Below are positions 6,551-13,657 of a stretch of DNA of 36,279 bases, one piece after another. Position 1 is the stretch's first letter. Each line of letters begins with the position of its first letter. The notes beneath the pieces were generated by a model. The model searched no databases, was not told the origin of the DNA, and saw nothing but the letters and a program-made list of their open reading frames with translations. The position numbers and the translations under genes were made by a program. This DNA is from Candidatus Saccharimonadota bacterium (GTDB taxonomy: Bacteria > Patescibacteriota > Saccharimonadia > Saccharimonadales > Saccharimonadaceae). The stretch covers positions 1-36,279 of the forward strand of contig JAFWCN010000012.1 of the NCBI GenBank assembly GCA_017536895.1, read 5' to 3'.

Positions 6551-7002
6551 GCCGGTGACCTAGGCGGAGTTAACGGACCCTAACCCCGTCTCTGCGCATT
6601 GCGCAAGAGAACGAGCCGTCGCTTGCTCCGTCGAAAGATTTCGGGTTAAAGCGTAAAAGTTAGGGAAAAGTGGTGGCTCACTCTAAAAAGCCAAGCTCAA
6701 ATGCTCTAGGGGGTGGGCCAAATGGCCCGCCCTTCTTCCAAATTAAAGCCAGATAACTGCGAATTTAGCTAAACTCCCAGTTATCTCGCTTTAAAAATAA
6801 CTAAAGCGAGAGAAATTTAACAATTTGGCAAAGGTTGTTTCATTTGTGTCTCCACTCTTGTTTCTGTGAGCAGTATTAAACTCGTCATTATTGGCTAGTT
6901 TAATACTGCTTAGTAGAAGCAGGAGTTAGTTGCCAATGTGAGGAAAATCCTCTTAAATCTGCAAGAACATTGGCTTTCCCCTAGGGAAGAAAGGAGACAG
7001 AC
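6551..7002 (+). ncRNA. Structured spacer: a chain of stem-loops between the Csx3-like and 522-aa genes
   Basis: 450 nt without an ORF. In order: a GC-rich hairpin GGTGGGCC-AAAT-GGCCCGCC near 6712-6734; AGATAACTG paired with CAGTTATCT (about 6751-6786); CTCGCTTTA paired with TAAAGCGAG (about 6787-6812); the 12-bp perfect pair CAGTATTAAACT / AGTTTAATACTG (about 6869-6907) with a 14-nt loop; and GCCAATGT / ACATTGGC enclosing GAGG/CCTC (about 6932-6974). It ends in AAAGGAG six bases before the ATG at 7003. The regular spacing of perfect stems suggests a selected RNA fold. It could be processed into separate RNAs or act as a translation switch. Confidence 0.6.
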
Positions 7003-8571
7003 ATGAAAAAGACACTAACAATCATCGAGGCACGCGAAATGTTCGGAGAGACCTGCTATGAGACGGAGACCGGTTTTCTGGTCAACACCTTCGGCAAATA
7101 CTGCCCGAACATCACGTTTGTCATCAGTAAAGAGTTCGATCTCGACGCTGATGGCAAACCCGTCAACCCACTGCGCTACGTCAGTGACCGCGAGGTTACC
7201 GACAGTATGAATATGGACTTTGACGGCGACGCCGAGTTCATGTTTGGTGACTTCTGGCGGTCCAAGAAGGGCGGGGCTTGCTTCCGTCCAAAGAGCCCCA
7301 GAGTCGCTAAGGACCTCCTGGTCCGCGTTTCTTGGGGCGGCTGTTTCAATAGCCACCGGGGTACTTATTCCGATGAGGCGAAAGCCATCGAAGGAGTAAA
7401 GTACTTCCGCAGGGCCTCCAGTAACGGCGGCGGAGCTGGCTACGACTACTGGGTTGTGCCGGTCGGGTTCGCCAGAATCCTGCACATCGACGAAATCGAT
7501 GGCGAGACTACGGTGGACCACACGGCGGAATTCGAGCGCAGGGCGAAAGCTTATCGCGAGAAGCACGCTAAGCTCCAGAGGGAAGCTTCTGAAGCCAACG
7601 ACAAAGCCTATAAGGCTAAGTTGGCGGCCGAAGAAGAATCTCGCCAGGCGAAAGCTGGACTCGTATCTAGACTCGAGGCTGTCAAAGAGCGTCTCATTCC
7701 GCTGAATGAGTTCTTTGGCGAACATTGCTGGGGTAGAAAGACGTTCGAGATGCTCGATTCTTACTTCAAGATCGAGTACACTCAGTATCTCTACACAGAG
7801 GAAAACGTCCGAAAAGCCGAGCGGTGGATCGCCGATCAGGAACAACGTGTTACTGATACAAAGGTAGCATGGGCAGCAAGAGATGCGGCAAAAGCCGAAT
7901 TCGAGTCGAAGTTTTTAAGCTTAGAAGCTAGGTTCGTCGAGATCGGTTGGCGCATGGAAACGGCCTCTTCCGAAAAGGCGAAAGTGTTTGAGCCTTATGA
8001 GCGGTACTGGAATTATCATACCCATCACGAGGAATCCGCACACGAATTTGCCTATAGTGAGGATGGCTTGAAGTCCTGCATCGCTATGCTCGAGTCAAAG
8101 GAAACTGAGATTCGTGAGAAGCGTGAAGCCGAAGAAGCCGCTGAGCGCCTTAAAAAGGCTCAGGAAGAAGCAAAGACCCTCGGCCTTCCGAGCGATGTCA
8201 AAATCTGGAATCGCACAGGTGGTGCGACTAACGCCGGACATGGCTGGGTTATCACACCAAACGGCATGGACCGCCCTCGTGATAGTATCACTGGGGACTC
8301 CCATCGTATCCAGCGCTATGATGAGGGATACGAAGTGTGGGACCAGATCATGCCGGGAGAGCTCGTGCTCGAGTGGCGGCATGCCTATACGGCTGCCGAA
8401 CACGAGTTTTATGTGATCTATCGTCCAGAGACGATCACGGAGGCTCAGCTTGAGCGCGTAGCCGAGGTTCAGAACGAATTGGAGGAGAGATTCTTCGGTA
8501 AGGCTGGTCTGACCGGCACTCGTTCTTGCCCGTCTATCGGACAGGGCTGGGGTCTCTTCCATCGAGAATAA
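7003..8571 (+). CDS. Hypothetical 522-aa protein with central coiled coils
   Basis: I do not recognise a family. Residues 1-170 look globular and hold Cys18, Cys34, Cys93 and Cys114. Residues 175-235 are a charged, alanine-rich coiled coil (EFERRAKAYREKHAKLQREA and on). Residues 236-350 hold aromatic-rich helices, including WNYHTHHEESAHEF. Residues 360-395 are a second coiled coil. Residues 398-500 are a C-terminal domain. A short motif occurs in both globular ends: RASSNGGGAGYDYWVVPVG (137-155) and RTGGATNAGHGWVITPNG (404-421), suggesting a duplicated domain. There are no membrane segments or signal peptide. The start has AAAGGAG. Codon choice favours GCC, GAG and CTC, unlike the neighbours, which suggests acquisition by transfer. 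Confidence 0.85.
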   Translation: MKKTLTIIEAREMFGETCYETETGFLVNTFGKYCPNITFVISKEFDLDADGKPVNPLRYVSDREVTDSMNMDFDGDAEFMFGDFWRSKKGGACFRPKSPRVAKDLLVRVSWGGCFNSHRGTYSDEAKAIEGVKYFRRASSNGGGAGYDYWVVPVGFARILHIDEIDGETTVDHTAEFERRAKAYREKHAKLQREASEANDKAYKAKLAAEEESRQAKAGLVSRLEAVKERLIPLNEFFGEHCWGRKTFEMLDSYFKIEYTQYLYTEENVRKAERWIADQEQRVTDTKVAWAARDAAKAEFESKFLSLEARFVEIGWRMETASSEKAKVFEPYERYWNYHTHHEESAHEFAYSEDGLKSCIAMLESKETEIREKREAEEAAERLKKAQEEAKTLGLPSDVKIWNRTGGATNAGHGWVITPNGMDRPRDSITGDSHRIQRYDEGYEVWDQIMPGELVLEWRHAYTAAEHEFYVIYRPETITEAQLERVAEVQNELEERFFGKAGLTGTRSCPSIGQGWGLFHRE

Positions 8572-8697
8572 TTATAGCCCCACCCCTGAAGTAGCGCAGT
8601 TGCGAGACCTGCGCCACGAATTAAAACTCGCAACAAAAAATATCCCGACCCCGGGGAAAAATCGGGTACGTCCTTCGGGACGGGAAAGGAGAGTGAT
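8572..8697 (+). other. Hairpin-rich spacer before the 52-aa ORF
   Basis: Three short hairpins in 126 nt: GCGCAG/CTGCGC near 8595-8615, CCCGA/TCGGG near 8644-8666, and CGTCC-TTCG-GGACG at 8669-8682, which has the very stable UUCG tetraloop. The last one sits directly before the ribosome site GGAAAGGAG and could block decay from the 3' side or set translation of the small ORF. Confidence 0.55.
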
Positions 8698-8856
8698 ATG
8701 TTGTATAATATCGCTCTACTAATGATGGCCGTCGGGCTCTCGACGGTCATCGGCATGGGCATAGCCCCATGCAAGAAGACCAACACTAAAATAATAGTGT
8801 TGGCCGGCGCAATTTGCGTCGTAGGCACAGTCATATGGCTGTGCTATGCTCAATAA
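8698..8856 (+). CDS. Small membrane protein, 52 aa
   Basis: An ATG with GAAAGGAG eight bases upstream opens a 52-codon frame ending in TAA. The product has two hydrophobic helices (residues about 3-23 and 32-50) joined by a basic turn, CKKTNTKI, so it should be a membrane hairpin with the loop on the cytoplasmic side. It has three Cys (25, 40, 49). It is the last gene of the RNA-rich operon and a terminator follows 10 bp later. I recognise no family. Two-helix peptides of this size serve as small transporters, holin- or toxin-like proteins, or partners of larger complexes, and nothing in the sequence decides between these. Confidence 0.65.
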   Translation: MLYNIALLMMAVGLSTVIGMGIAPCKKTNTKIIVLAGAICVVGTVIWLCYAQ

Positions 8857-8866
8857 AAGCTCAAAT

Positions 8867-8894
8867 GCCCTCGGCAGCCAGCCGGGGGCTTTTT
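8867..8894 (+). terminator. Terminator of the Csx3-like operon
   Basis: GCCCTCGGC (8867-8875), loop AGCCA, GCCGGGGGC (8881-8889), TTTTT. It is preceded by AAGCTCAAATGCCCT, which is almost the same as the 15 nt before the GC-rich hairpin at about 6712. Confidence 0.85.
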
Positions 8895-8919
8895 CATGCC
8901 AAAACACCTCAAAACCTCT

Positions 8920-8944
8920 TTTTGTCGACATTATTTCGACAAAA
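8920..8944. promoter_or_regulatory. Palindromic operator, copy 2
   Basis: TTTTGTCGA (8920-8928), spacer CATTATT, TCGACAAAA (8936-8944): a perfect 9-7-9 inverted repeat. The -35 of the following promoter starts 47 bp after the right arm ends, exactly as at copy 1. Confidence 0.72.
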
Positions 8945-8990
8945 TATCACACAATCTACCCATGTAATTCAACCAACAGCCAATCACACA

Positions 8991-9019
8991 TTGACATTTT
9001 ATTACGCTTATGCTATAAT
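8991..9019 (+). promoter_or_regulatory. Promoter of the free-standing RNA (module 2)
   Basis: TTGACA (8991-8996), 17-bp spacer, TATAAT (9014-9019) within TATGCTATAAT, so it has both full consensus hexamers and the extended -10. Predicted start near 9026. Confidence 0.87.
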
Positions 9020-9025
9020 TATACT

Positions 9026-9227
9026 AACAATCAATAAGGATTGTAGAGAATTAACATCAAGGTGGGCAGAGAAGAGGATAACAGATACAAGCAATCTCTA
9101 TACAAGATGTTAAGCACTTTCATAAATAATGCATTTAATCCTGATAACTTGGGTGGGCACATCCAGGGTGGGAATCTGTCTCGCATCAGCGGGGTAGGCA
9201 AAGGGTCGCCAAAATGGCGGCTTTTTT
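9026..9227 (+). ncRNA. Free-standing structured RNA (module 2), about 205 nt
   Basis: It has its own strong promoter and ends in the terminator GTCGCC-AAAAT-GGCGGC-TTTTTT (9205-9227). No ORF with a ribosome site lies inside. It shares with module 1 the 5' AACAATCAA, the CAATC/GATTG stem, AGAATTAA, the long-range stem TTAACATC (9051-9058) with GATGTTAA (9106-9113), ATGCATTTAAT (9129-9139), CCTGATAAC and GGGTGGG-N8-GGGTGGG (9151-9172). In the long-range stem one C-G pair here is T-A in module 1, a compensatory change that supports pairing. It lacks the marks of tmRNA, RNase P RNA or SRP RNA. It is convergent with the 666-aa gene, so it is not a leader. Confidence 0.72.
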
Positions 9228-9245
9228 GTTGTAGATTACAAAAAC

Positions 9246-11246
9246 CTAAGCCGCAGCTCTTCCGGCTTTCCCAAAGGCTCGCATCAGCTTCCTAAAACTT
9301 TCATCATCTTTGCCAGGTTTATGTTCATTACACCAACCATGCATCAGGGAATCGATATAGCCTACAAGCCCCTTGAACCCATCCGCTTTTCCATAAGAGT
9401 CTTGATCAAACCAATGTGTATTATGATTCAGATTAAAACTAGTCCCAGACTGTTCCTCGCGCAATTTATTGCCTACACTAAACAACCGAGCAATCTTGCC
9501 GGATGGTGTATCCGCTCTATCATTAATTGCGGCGAGGTCCACCGATACTGTCCCAACATCATTCATCGGGTTTCGTTCGGGATCATCAGCCGGCGCACCA
9601 GGGGCACGACCCTCTCGGTCTAGTCGAATCGCGCTCACTTTATCCATTGTTGATTCATCGTAAAAATGTGGGTTTTTAACTGCACGAAAGTCAGGTTTGT
9701 ATGGTTTAGGCAGGACAAACGGATTCACTGGGTTCGTAATCAAACTGATTGAGGCTTCTACCCCCGCATTGTTGTTCGTCGTATCGTATTTACTACGGTG
9801 CTTACCATATTCAATCGTCTCGTCAAAAGTCCCTGACCCTTCCGGTCTGGTATAAAGCAGCACATAGCCATAATCGGGCGAATATAGATTATAGAGAGTA
9901 AACTGTGAATAATAATCTGACGGCAAAACAGTTTCTACGAAAGCCCCTTTCTTGCCAGACGATACATCCTCCAAAGTTCCATTAATAATCCTCAGCGAGT
10001 CCATCTCGTATTTCAATGCCTCAATTGCATCGTCGTAATCAAACTCAGTTTTGCCAGCCCAACCCAAATCCGCCTCGGCCTTACCTGTCTTCGCAATTTG
10101 CTGAAAAACCATCAAGGCATCAGTTAATCGTTCATTGGAAGCTCGGGCATATTCACTAGCAAACTTACCGCCATCGAATCCTTCATACAGGCTAGTTATT
10201 CCATGAATTGACTCTCGGCACGACTCTATCCCATCTAGCATTTCACCCAATTGCTCGCTAGAAATTCGCTCTGAATTCGCAATATCCAGTAATCCATCAC
10301 CAAAATCCTCTCCAAAATCCGTCGCCAGAAAAGCGCCCAACGTTTTTTCGCGAAGATTTTCATCTTCCATTTTTTGTAAAGTCTCGCATAAATTATCAAA
10401 CCTCTCATTACCTGCCTCCATCATAAAACTCAAGAGATGTTTTTGCGATTCAAAAGGAATTTTTGCTAAATTTACATTCAGAATGCTATCGAGGTAGGAT
10501 CTTAAAAAACGATTTCCATGTATCATTTTTAGGCATTTCGCCGAATCATCATCCTCCGATATGATGTCACCATTATCATCCATAATCGAGTCAGCTGCAA
10601 GAGAAAAGAGTCCATCATGATCAAATTTTTGTGCCCACGTCAATACCGCCACGGCATCTGGAGCCACTTTGATTATTTGATTAGTATTAGGAGCTTCAGG
10701 GAATTCTCGATGTAGTTTCGCCTGATTGTTCGAATACCAGATGTTTCTCAAAGCTTGCTCTAGTATTAGTCGTCGGTTATAGTTCTTCCTCCATAATTCT
10801 TCATCTTGAGAAGACTCATCTGTTTGAGCCAAGCCATTCAACTCAGTTAATATGGCTTCTTTACCTTTGCCTTCTGCTTCGGTTATTTCCGTACTACTAG
10901 CCAGCATCTCCGGTGTCGCAATAGTGTAATACCCAATATCTTCTTTTTGTGTTGAGGGCATCATATGGTAATCTTCACCATACATCACAAAATCCTTCAC
11001 GATAGGCTCAAAGCTTTTTGCAGCAATTCGAGTAATTGGTGGCAGGTTCTTGTTATGGACAGCATCCTCAACCAGCTTCTTCGACGAGAACATAGACCAC
11101 CCTACGTCGTCATATGCTTCTTCTGCAGCCTCGGACAGGGCCTCTAACTGTTTTATAGGAGTAAGTTTCGTTAAATCCAAACGAATATGCTCGCCCCCCA
11201 CTTCTAGACCGTCTTTATCTGGGTAACTCATCTCATGTTTTTGCAT
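9246..11246 (-). CDS. Hypothetical 666-aa acidic cytoplasmic protein
   Basis: I do not recognise this protein. It has no signal peptide or membrane segment. It is acidic and largely helical up to about residue 410 (for example LREKTLGAFLATDFGEDFGDGLLDIANSE, quoted only as two parts LREKTLGAFLATDF and GEDFGDGLLDIANSE). It then has a beta-rich part containing DYYSQFTLYNLYSPDYGYVLLY and a C-terminal segment with PADDPERNPMNDVGTVSVDL and THWFDQDSYGKADGFKGLVG. Large acidic proteins of unknown role are common in Saccharibacteria. The ATG has GGAGGTGAG directly upstream and a TATAAT at 11276-11271 on the minus strand, so this mRNA has a short normal leader, unlike its divergent neighbour. Confidence 0.8.
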   Translation of the reverse strand: MQKHEMSYPDKDGLEVGGEHIRLDLTKLTPIKQLEALSEAAEEAYDDVGWSMFSSKKLVEDAVHNKNLPPITRIAAKSFEPIVKDFVMYGEDYHMMPSTQKEDIGYYTIATPEMLASSTEITEAEGKGKEAILTELNGLAQTDESSQDEELWRKNYNRRLILEQALRNIWYSNNQAKLHREFPEAPNTNQIIKVAPDAVAVLTWAQKFDHDGLFSLAADSIMDDNGDIISEDDDSAKCLKMIHGNRFLRSYLDSILNVNLAKIPFESQKHLLSFMMEAGNERFDNLCETLQKMEDENLREKTLGAFLATDFGEDFGDGLLDIANSERISSEQLGEMLDGIESCRESIHGITSLYEGFDGGKFASEYARASNERLTDALMVFQQIAKTGKAEADLGWAGKTEFDYDDAIEALKYEMDSLRIINGTLEDVSSGKKGAFVETVLPSDYYSQFTLYNLYSPDYGYVLLYTRPEGSGTFDETIEYGKHRSKYDTTNNNAGVEASISLITNPVNPFVLPKPYKPDFRAVKNPHFYDESTMDKVSAIRLDREGRAPGAPADDPERNPMNDVGTVSVDLAAINDRADTPSGKIARLFSVGNKLREEQSGTSFNLNHNTHWFDQDSYGKADGFKGLVGYIDSLMHGWCNEHKPGKDDESFRKLMRAFGKAGRAAA

Positions 11247-11270
11247 CTCACCTCCTATCTGTTATTATCT

Positions 11271-11288
11271 ATTATAACATGATATAAT
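11271..11288. promoter_or_regulatory. Back-to-back divergent -10 elements
   Basis: Minus-strand TATAAT at 11276-11271 and plus-strand TATAAT at 11283-11288 are separated by only 6 bp (ACATGA), giving an almost perfect palindrome. Both have a TGN extension and no -35, which could not fit without lying in the other transcript. RNA polymerase can hardly sit on both at once. Confidence 0.7.
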
Positions 11289-11294
11289 GAGGGC

Positions 11295-11816
11295 ATGGAA
11301 GATTCACGCAATCTCACAGATGAGTTCAAGGGAATGGCCAACGAGCAAGTTTTTGATGCATTAGAAAAAACCCGCACTCCTCTTGAGATCGCTATCGAAA
11401 ACGTTGAACACGATTTTAATATTGGTTCCATCGTCCGCACCGCAAACTCGTTTAATGTAAAAAAAGTCCACATCATCGGCAAGAAAAAATACAATCGTCG
11501 CGGTGCTATGTGTACCGATAAATACTTAAAGATCGAGCATCACACCACCATTGAAGATTTTCTCAAGACTCAAAAGAATAGGGAACTGGTCGCCATCGAG
11601 AACAATACCGAACGCGCCAAGCCCCTACTGAACAAAAAATTTGTTCAAGCCACCACTCTGTTATTTGGCTCAGAAAACAACGGAATCAGTCCAGAACTAT
11701 TAGAAAAAGCTCAAGATGTTCGCTTCATCGAGAGCTTTGGTTCCACTCGTTCAGTTAATGTCGGCGTTGCCGCAGGGATAGCAATGTATGAATATGCTAG
11801 ACAAATTATTCTCTAG
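11295..11816 (+). CDS. SpoU/TrmH-family RNA 2'-O-methyltransferase
   Basis: A 173-aa SPOUT enzyme with the three knot motifs: FNIGSIVRTANSFNV (about 41-55, Asn and catalytic Arg), TLLFGSENNGIS (about 123-134) and GSTRSVNVGVAAGIAMYEY (about 149-167), the SAM-binding trefoil knot. Such enzymes methylate a ribose 2'-OH in tRNA (TrmH or TrmL type) or 23S rRNA. There is no extra RNA-binding L30-like domain beyond a short N-terminal helix, closer to a minimal TrmH/TrmL form. The ATG follows TATAAT by exactly six bases, so it is leaderless. The next gene overlaps its end by 29 bp. Confidence 0.85.
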   Translation: MEDSRNLTDEFKGMANEQVFDALEKTRTPLEIAIENVEHDFNIGSIVRTANSFNVKKVHIIGKKKYNRRGAMCTDKYLKIEHHTTIEDFLKTQKNRELVAIENNTERAKPLLNKKFVQATTLLFGSENNGISPELLEKAQDVRFIESFGSTRSVNVGVAAGIAMYEYARQIIL

Positions 11817-12771
11817 AGAGATTAATCGTCGTACCGGTGCTCACGCCATCAGTATTTATATCGATAGCGCCACAAAAACCAGAAAACGTTCGCGCTCCCT
11901 CGGCTCTAGTGCCATCAAAGCCTCATCTAGCAAAAACCGCGGCAAAAACAAAACCATAATCACTACCAAGCGTGCCGAACGCTCATTTTTCTATCGCCTA
12001 AACATCCGTTTCCCGTGGCTCAAACTAGTTGCTGTAATTGTAGTCGGCGTAATCGTGATTCTTGACCTCTGTGATTTAACCATTTCAAGAACCGGCGATC
12101 CTCACAGCAAAGTTCGTATCGCCCCAATGGCAAAACACGTTAAAGCCACCGACCGCATCTTTAAAGGCAAAATGTTAGCCGCTCTTACTTTTGATGATGG
12201 CCCTTTCCCCGAAACCACCTCAAGACTTCTTGATATTCTTCAACAAAAAGATGTTCCTGCGACATTCTTCACGCTAGGTAGCAAAGCCGCTGCCTATCCT
12301 GATATCATTAAGCGCGAAGCAAAGGAACATCACGAAGTCGCTAGCCACACCATGTATCATCAAAATCTCATCCGAATTCCTGCCGCCTCTGCCGTATCCG
12401 ATATCAACGAAGCAAAATCCACCCTAAGTAGTATTCTCGGCCACGACCCAGTTTATACTCGTCCGCCTTACGGCAATATTAATGAAACAGTCCGTACCAC
12501 TGTTGGAACTCCTATCATTTTATGGTCTGTTGACACTGAGGATTGGAAAAGTAAAGATGTAAACTCTATCATCACTACCGCTATGCGCGAAGTTCACGAT
12601 GGGGCTATTATTCTAATGCACGACATCTATCCATCAACCGTTGACGCTGTGCCAATCCTAATCGATACTCTCCGCGAAAACGGCTATGAATTAGCTACCA
12701 TCTCTGAGCTCGTCAAACAAAGAGGGCTCAAATTAGAAAATGGCACGGCCTATTACAATTTCCGCCCCTAG
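11788..12771 (+). CDS. Polysaccharide deacetylase (NodB domain), membrane-anchored
   Basis: A 327-aa protein. Residues 1-75 are a basic cytoplasmic stretch rich in Arg, Lys and Ser, about 77-97 is one transmembrane helix, and about 127-310 is a NodB homology domain outside the cell. The catalytic motifs are complete: TFDDGP (134-139, Asp136 and Asp137), SHTMYH (186-191, zinc His187 and His191), RPPYG (225-229), VDTEDW (248-253) and LMHD (276-279, His278). Relatives (PgdA) remove acetyl groups from peptidoglycan GlcNAc, which protects against lysozyme, useful for an organism living on a host cell surface. It overlaps the upstream methyltransferase gene by 29 bp, with CAGGGA before the start, so the two are probably translationally coupled. 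Confidence 0.86.
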   Translation: MNMLDKLFSREINRRTGAHAISIYIDSATKTRKRSRSLGSSAIKASSSKNRGKNKTIITTKRAERSFFYRLNIRFPWLKLVAVIVVGVIVILDLCDLTISRTGDPHSKVRIAPMAKHVKATDRIFKGKMLAALTFDDGPFPETTSRLLDILQQKDVPATFFTLGSKAAAYPDIIKREAKEHHEVASHTMYHQNLIRIPAASAVSDINEAKSTLSSILGHDPVYTRPPYGNINETVRTTVGTPIILWSVDTEDWKSKDVNSIITTAMREVHDGAIILMHDIYPSTVDAVPILIDTLRENGYELATISELVKQRGLKLENGTAYYNFRP

Positions 12772-12780
12772 CGCCCTTTT

Positions 12781-12791
12781 TATGGTATAAT
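12781..12791 (+). promoter_or_regulatory. Promoter of the HD-domain gene
   Basis: TATGGTATAAT with hexamer TATAAT at 12786-12791. A leader of about 35 nt ends in AAAGGGGGTGAT before a TTG start codon at 12833. Confidence 0.7.
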
Positions 12792-12832
12792 GAACAACAG
12801 ATGGGAAGTACATTAATAAAGGGGGTGATATT

Positions 12833-13582
12833 TTGGAATATCAATATACATGCGAAAGAATCTGGAAAGGATACCAGATTTATGCAAATTGTGCATCTGT
12901 TATCCGTAAGGGATTCGAACTGGTAGGAGCGGCAAATATCACCAACGATTCTCTAGATTTAAATTCTACCTTTATGCGCAGGAGTGATTCCGCGTTAGAA
13001 CATCAAGCTAAAACCACTTGGTTGGCATCGGTGTTCCTGAGTAATTTTCCGGACTTTTTCGGAAAGGGCATTACTTGTGAGACGTCACCAGAAGTTTGGA
13101 CATATATTACGACTGCACTTTGTCACGACGTTGGCGAGTCTATAATAGGAGACATCCCAGATGATGGTAGCCTCTTACACGACACCAAAGACGCAGTTGA
13201 GCTTGAGGTTTTTCAGGAATTTGTTTGTGCCTATAGTTTCTTTGATCGGAGAGAACTGCTCAGGACATTTAGTTCTTTTCAGGAAAGAGACTCTCACCCA
13301 GCACGAGCACTTTACGCCCTTGATAAAACAGAGGCAATACTAACGCTATTAGTGCTAGAGAAATGTGGAATTTACGGTAATCTTGAGGCGAGAGAGAACC
13401 CTACTAAACGGGATTTAAGTTTTGCAAAAATGGCAGACTCTAAGCTTGCGGCAGACATCTGGGGTGCACAGATGATAACGCGATTTGAAGGTTTTCCTCC
13501 AGAAATAATTCACCCAATCTACGAGCTACTAACTGTAGCTTCGTATGATGTCAGAGGTGAAAAATTCACATGGCTCGAGTAG
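12833..13582 (+). CDS. HD-domain metal-dependent phosphohydrolase
   Basis: A 249-aa helical protein with the HD pattern: His57 in ALEHQAK, the doublet His98-Asp99 in TALCHDVGE followed by Gly-Glu, and Asp164 in YALDKTEAIL. The layout H...HD...D with LCHDVGE resembles YfbR-type 5'-nucleotidases and related HD hydrolases, which remove phosphate from (deoxy)nucleoside monophosphates. Substrate cannot be read from the sequence. The start is TTG, chosen because AAAGGGGGTGAT precedes it at good spacing and no ATG is available before residue 48. A terminator follows, so the gene is transcribed alone. Confidence 0.8.
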   Translation: MEYQYTCERIWKGYQIYANCASVIRKGFELVGAANITNDSLDLNSTFMRRSDSALEHQAKTTWLASVFLSNFPDFFGKGITCETSPEVWTYITTALCHDVGESIIGDIPDDGSLLHDTKDAVELEVFQEFVCAYSFFDRRELLRTFSSFQERDSHPARALYALDKTEAILTLLVLEKCGIYGNLEARENPTKRDLSFAKMADSKLAADIWGAQMITRFEGFPPEIIHPIYELLTVASYDVRGEKFTWLE

Positions 13583-13597
13583 CCAACCTCCCATCTG

Positions 13598-13625
13598 AAT
13601 CCTCCGAGTAATCGGGGGATTTTTC
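13598..13625 (+). terminator. Terminator of the HD-domain gene
   Basis: ATCCTCCGA, loop GTAA, TCGGGGGAT, then TTTTT. Just beyond, the palindrome AACACCTAATTAGGTGTT (13638-13655) followed on the minus strand by ATTTTAA can end the tRNA transcript coming from the other side. Confidence 0.75.
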
Positions 13626-13657
13626 TAGCATTAAAATAACACCTAATTAGGTGTTTC

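Noticed and set aside
7015-7845. 276-codon open frame on the minus strand
   Set aside because: It is the mirror of the GC-rich 522-aa gene, without ribosome site or domain; high G+C lowers stop frequency on the other strand.
9026-9227. Known RNA classes (tmRNA, RNase P RNA, SRP RNA, 6S RNA) for the free-standing RNA
   Set aside because: No tRNA-like ends or tag ORF, no RNase P core motifs, no SRP Alu or GGAAGG-type hairpin, and not a single long bulged hairpin as in 6S.
13584-13657. Phage attachment site next to the tRNA genes
   Set aside because: No integrase and no repeat of a tRNA 3' end elsewhere in the window; the palindrome here is explained as a terminator.
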